NCBI GenBank assembly: GCA_015680685.1
Contig: MNCI01004872.1
Span: 126,001 to 186,000, forward strand
DNA: 60,000 bases
Source of the DNA: Gnetum montanum
Taxonomy: Eukaryota > Streptophyta > Gnetopsida > Gnetales > Gnetaceae
Direction: 5' to 3'
Shown here: positions 58,522 to 60,000 of the stretch, piece by piece
Numbering within the stretch: position 1 is the first letter of the stretch
Layout: every line of letters begins with the position of its first letter
Made by a program: the position numbers and the translations under genes
Notes under the pieces: model-generated
Database searches by the model: none
What the model saw: only the letters and a program-made list of their open reading frames with translations
Told to the model about the DNA's origin: nothing

Positions 58522-60000
58522 TCATATGGGGCCCTCAGTTCTTTTTCAGTTTTTGTTTTACACGTTTTTGTTTTACAACGTTTTTGTTTTTCACATTTTT
58601 GTTTTACAATTTCTTTAACTTTTCTAATTTTTGTTTTACAACTTTCTTTAACTTTTCTTGTTTTTGTTTTACAACATCGTTATATTTTTCTATCTTTTTG
58701 TGTGTGTGTGTGTGTGTGTCATCCATCATGTAAATTCGTCACCCAATAAGTGTTCGGGCCGATGGGATGAACTGTTTTTCATTAATTGCTAATGTTTGGT
58801 TTTTACCTTTAAGTTACATTGTTGATACTAAGGTATGTTCTTTTGATATGGCAGGCAATGAGATCACTTCATCCATCCATCCATCAAGTCTATGGTTTCC
58901 CTTGGCTTGGAAATGTACAGTTCCCTTCCAATAAGAACTTTAACGAACCGGTGACTGGGCATTTCTCAAACTAAGGACGGACTCAAGGATTTGAAACGGG
59001 TGTGACTTCAAGGGAACTTGGTGCTCTTGTGTTGGTCTTTCACTTGGGTGCTTGGATGTTTTCTTCTTGGGTTTTCTTACCGTTCCGATGTAACCCAATA
59101 ATCGGAAGCTGAGACAATAAAAATAAAGAAGTCTTCGCATGGTGTGGTCCCCACGCATAAAAACACAAAACAAAAAAAAAAGACAAAATGAAAAAAGAAA
59201 ATTAAAAAAAAATAAAAAAAATGAAAAAGTTAAAAAGCTAAAAGTGAGGATTCAAAGCACACCCCTTAGACGGAATAAATGTGGGCTGCAAGCGCTGGTT
59301 ATGGAACCAAAGTGTTCCCGCTAACTACGGCCCTTCTCGCTTCCCATTCTCTCTGTTGTTTCGTCGGAATGGTGGTGACTTCTCGAAGTTGCATCCTTGT
59401 TACCCAAGTGGATGATTTAACCAACTGCATTGATGCGAAGTCACGGGAAGTGGTCGGTTTGAGCCCAGAGTTGGAGTGAGATTCGCCAAGTCACATTAAT
59501 CATGTAACACACCAGGGGTTGTACACCACCTTGTTCTTGGGATTCCATTCCACTTCTCTTCTTCCCATCCTTCTCTCCATTGTTCACCTCATTGCCGGTT
59601 ATATCATTGTATATATTTTGGTTGATGCTTTGTTTTCTTTTTGGTAAGTTCTTACGGTTAAGACTTTAACTCTTGTTTCCACAGGACATTCCCCGAGCCT
59701 ACAGTCTCTTTGAATGTGGGATTGTTAGGGCATTAAGGGCATGAGCCTGCTTTGGGGAGGACCCAATGACATTCCTATTTGGAACACTAGTTAACTTCTT
59801 TTCCTTAACGTTTTGTAATTAATTATCATTTTTTGTTCATTTCCATCATGACAACTTTTCCTTGATGCCATAGTTGTCCCTTTTTACCTATCATTCCTAT
59901 TCCTTTTCTCTTTCCATTCTAACGCTACCGGAGGTTCGCGATTAGTCATGGGGGTACGGGGCTTGCTTTTTCGATTTTTCTCCTACACCCCGGATTTTTT
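58522..60000 (+). other. Spacer of copy C
   Basis: No credible ORF. A tandem T-rich repeat (TTTTTGTTTTACA, about seven variants, 58550-58680), a TG microsatellite (58700-58720) and an A-rich run (59160-59225) are present. Conserved blocks at 59130-59350 and 59740-59780 are shared with copies A and B. In A and B the second ORF follows this spacer. Confidence 0.65.

Larger units (their letters stand above)
53961..60000 (+). mobile_element. Copy C: young tRNA-Asp-primed gag-protease element (runs off edge)
   Basis: 5' LTR 53961-55030, primer-binding site 55032-55049, intact gag-protease gene 55177-58521, then a spacer to the right edge. CG-rich and without the TAG-type stops of A and B, so it inserted recently. 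The order gag-protease then spacer agrees with copy A, in which a second ORF rather than pol follows. The 3' half lies beyond the window, so absence of pol is predicted, not seen. Confidence 0.85.

Noticed and set aside
1-60000. CRISPR array, rRNA, functional tRNA, organellar insert or telomeric repeat
   Set aside because: None of the expected repeats or conserved sequences was seen on either strand.

Overview
The window looks like nuclear DNA of a seed plant with a large, repeat-filled genome. The evidence is the one clearly intact host gene (a plant-specific DUF247/UPF0481 membrane protein), plant-type Ty3 and Ty1 LTR retrotransposons, short GT-AG introns, and strong loss of CG and CAG/CTG sites in the old repeats. 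A conifer is plausible but the species cannot be read from the sequence. There are no rRNA, true tRNA, organellar or bacterial genes. The assembly has N gaps at 12665, 12883-12928, 23537, 41255 and 41690.

Layout. 1-3260: minus-strand relic of an unrecognised multi-exon protein gene. 3261-8630: non-coding, with a dispersed inverted-motif repeat at 5520-7970. 8635-12085: decayed plus-strand pol of a Tat-lineage Ty3 element (reverse transcriptase, RNase H, a second archaeal-type RNase H, integrase). 12086-16150: non-coding, AT-rich. 16155-34231: a minus-strand Ty3 element primed by initiator tRNA-Met. Its RNase H is split by a second element (copy A, 20507-29751), and part of the host element was lost. 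35078-41689: a minus-strand Ty1/copia-type element with gag and an accessory ORF but no pol; its 5' LTR is mis-oriented by an assembly error. 41691-43914: tRNA-like repeats, then low-copy DNA with tandem repeats. 43915-46103: the DUF247 gene. 46610-47090: an RTE-type LINE tail and another tRNA-like repeat. 47096-53357: copy B, a complete minus-strand LTR element with target-site duplication AGTCT. 53363-53950: Ty1/copia integrase relic into which copy B inserted. 53961-60000: copy C, the youngest member, running off the right edge.

Copies A, B and C are one family. All use a primer-binding site matching plant tRNA-Asp, share LTR ends TGATGA...TCATCA, and carry an Athila/Tat-like gag. None shows a pol gene. 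Between gag (with protease in A and C) and the 3' LTR they have a long conserved non-coding spacer and then a second ORF starting MAPK, preceded in B by a good splice acceptor. Copy A's second ORF is a long coiled-coil protein; copy B keeps only its two ends. The unrelated copia-type element has the same plan: gag, no pol, then an accessory ORF. Two unrelated families that carry Gag and an accessory protein but no polymerase, and would need polymerase from elsewhere, are the most interesting feature of the window.
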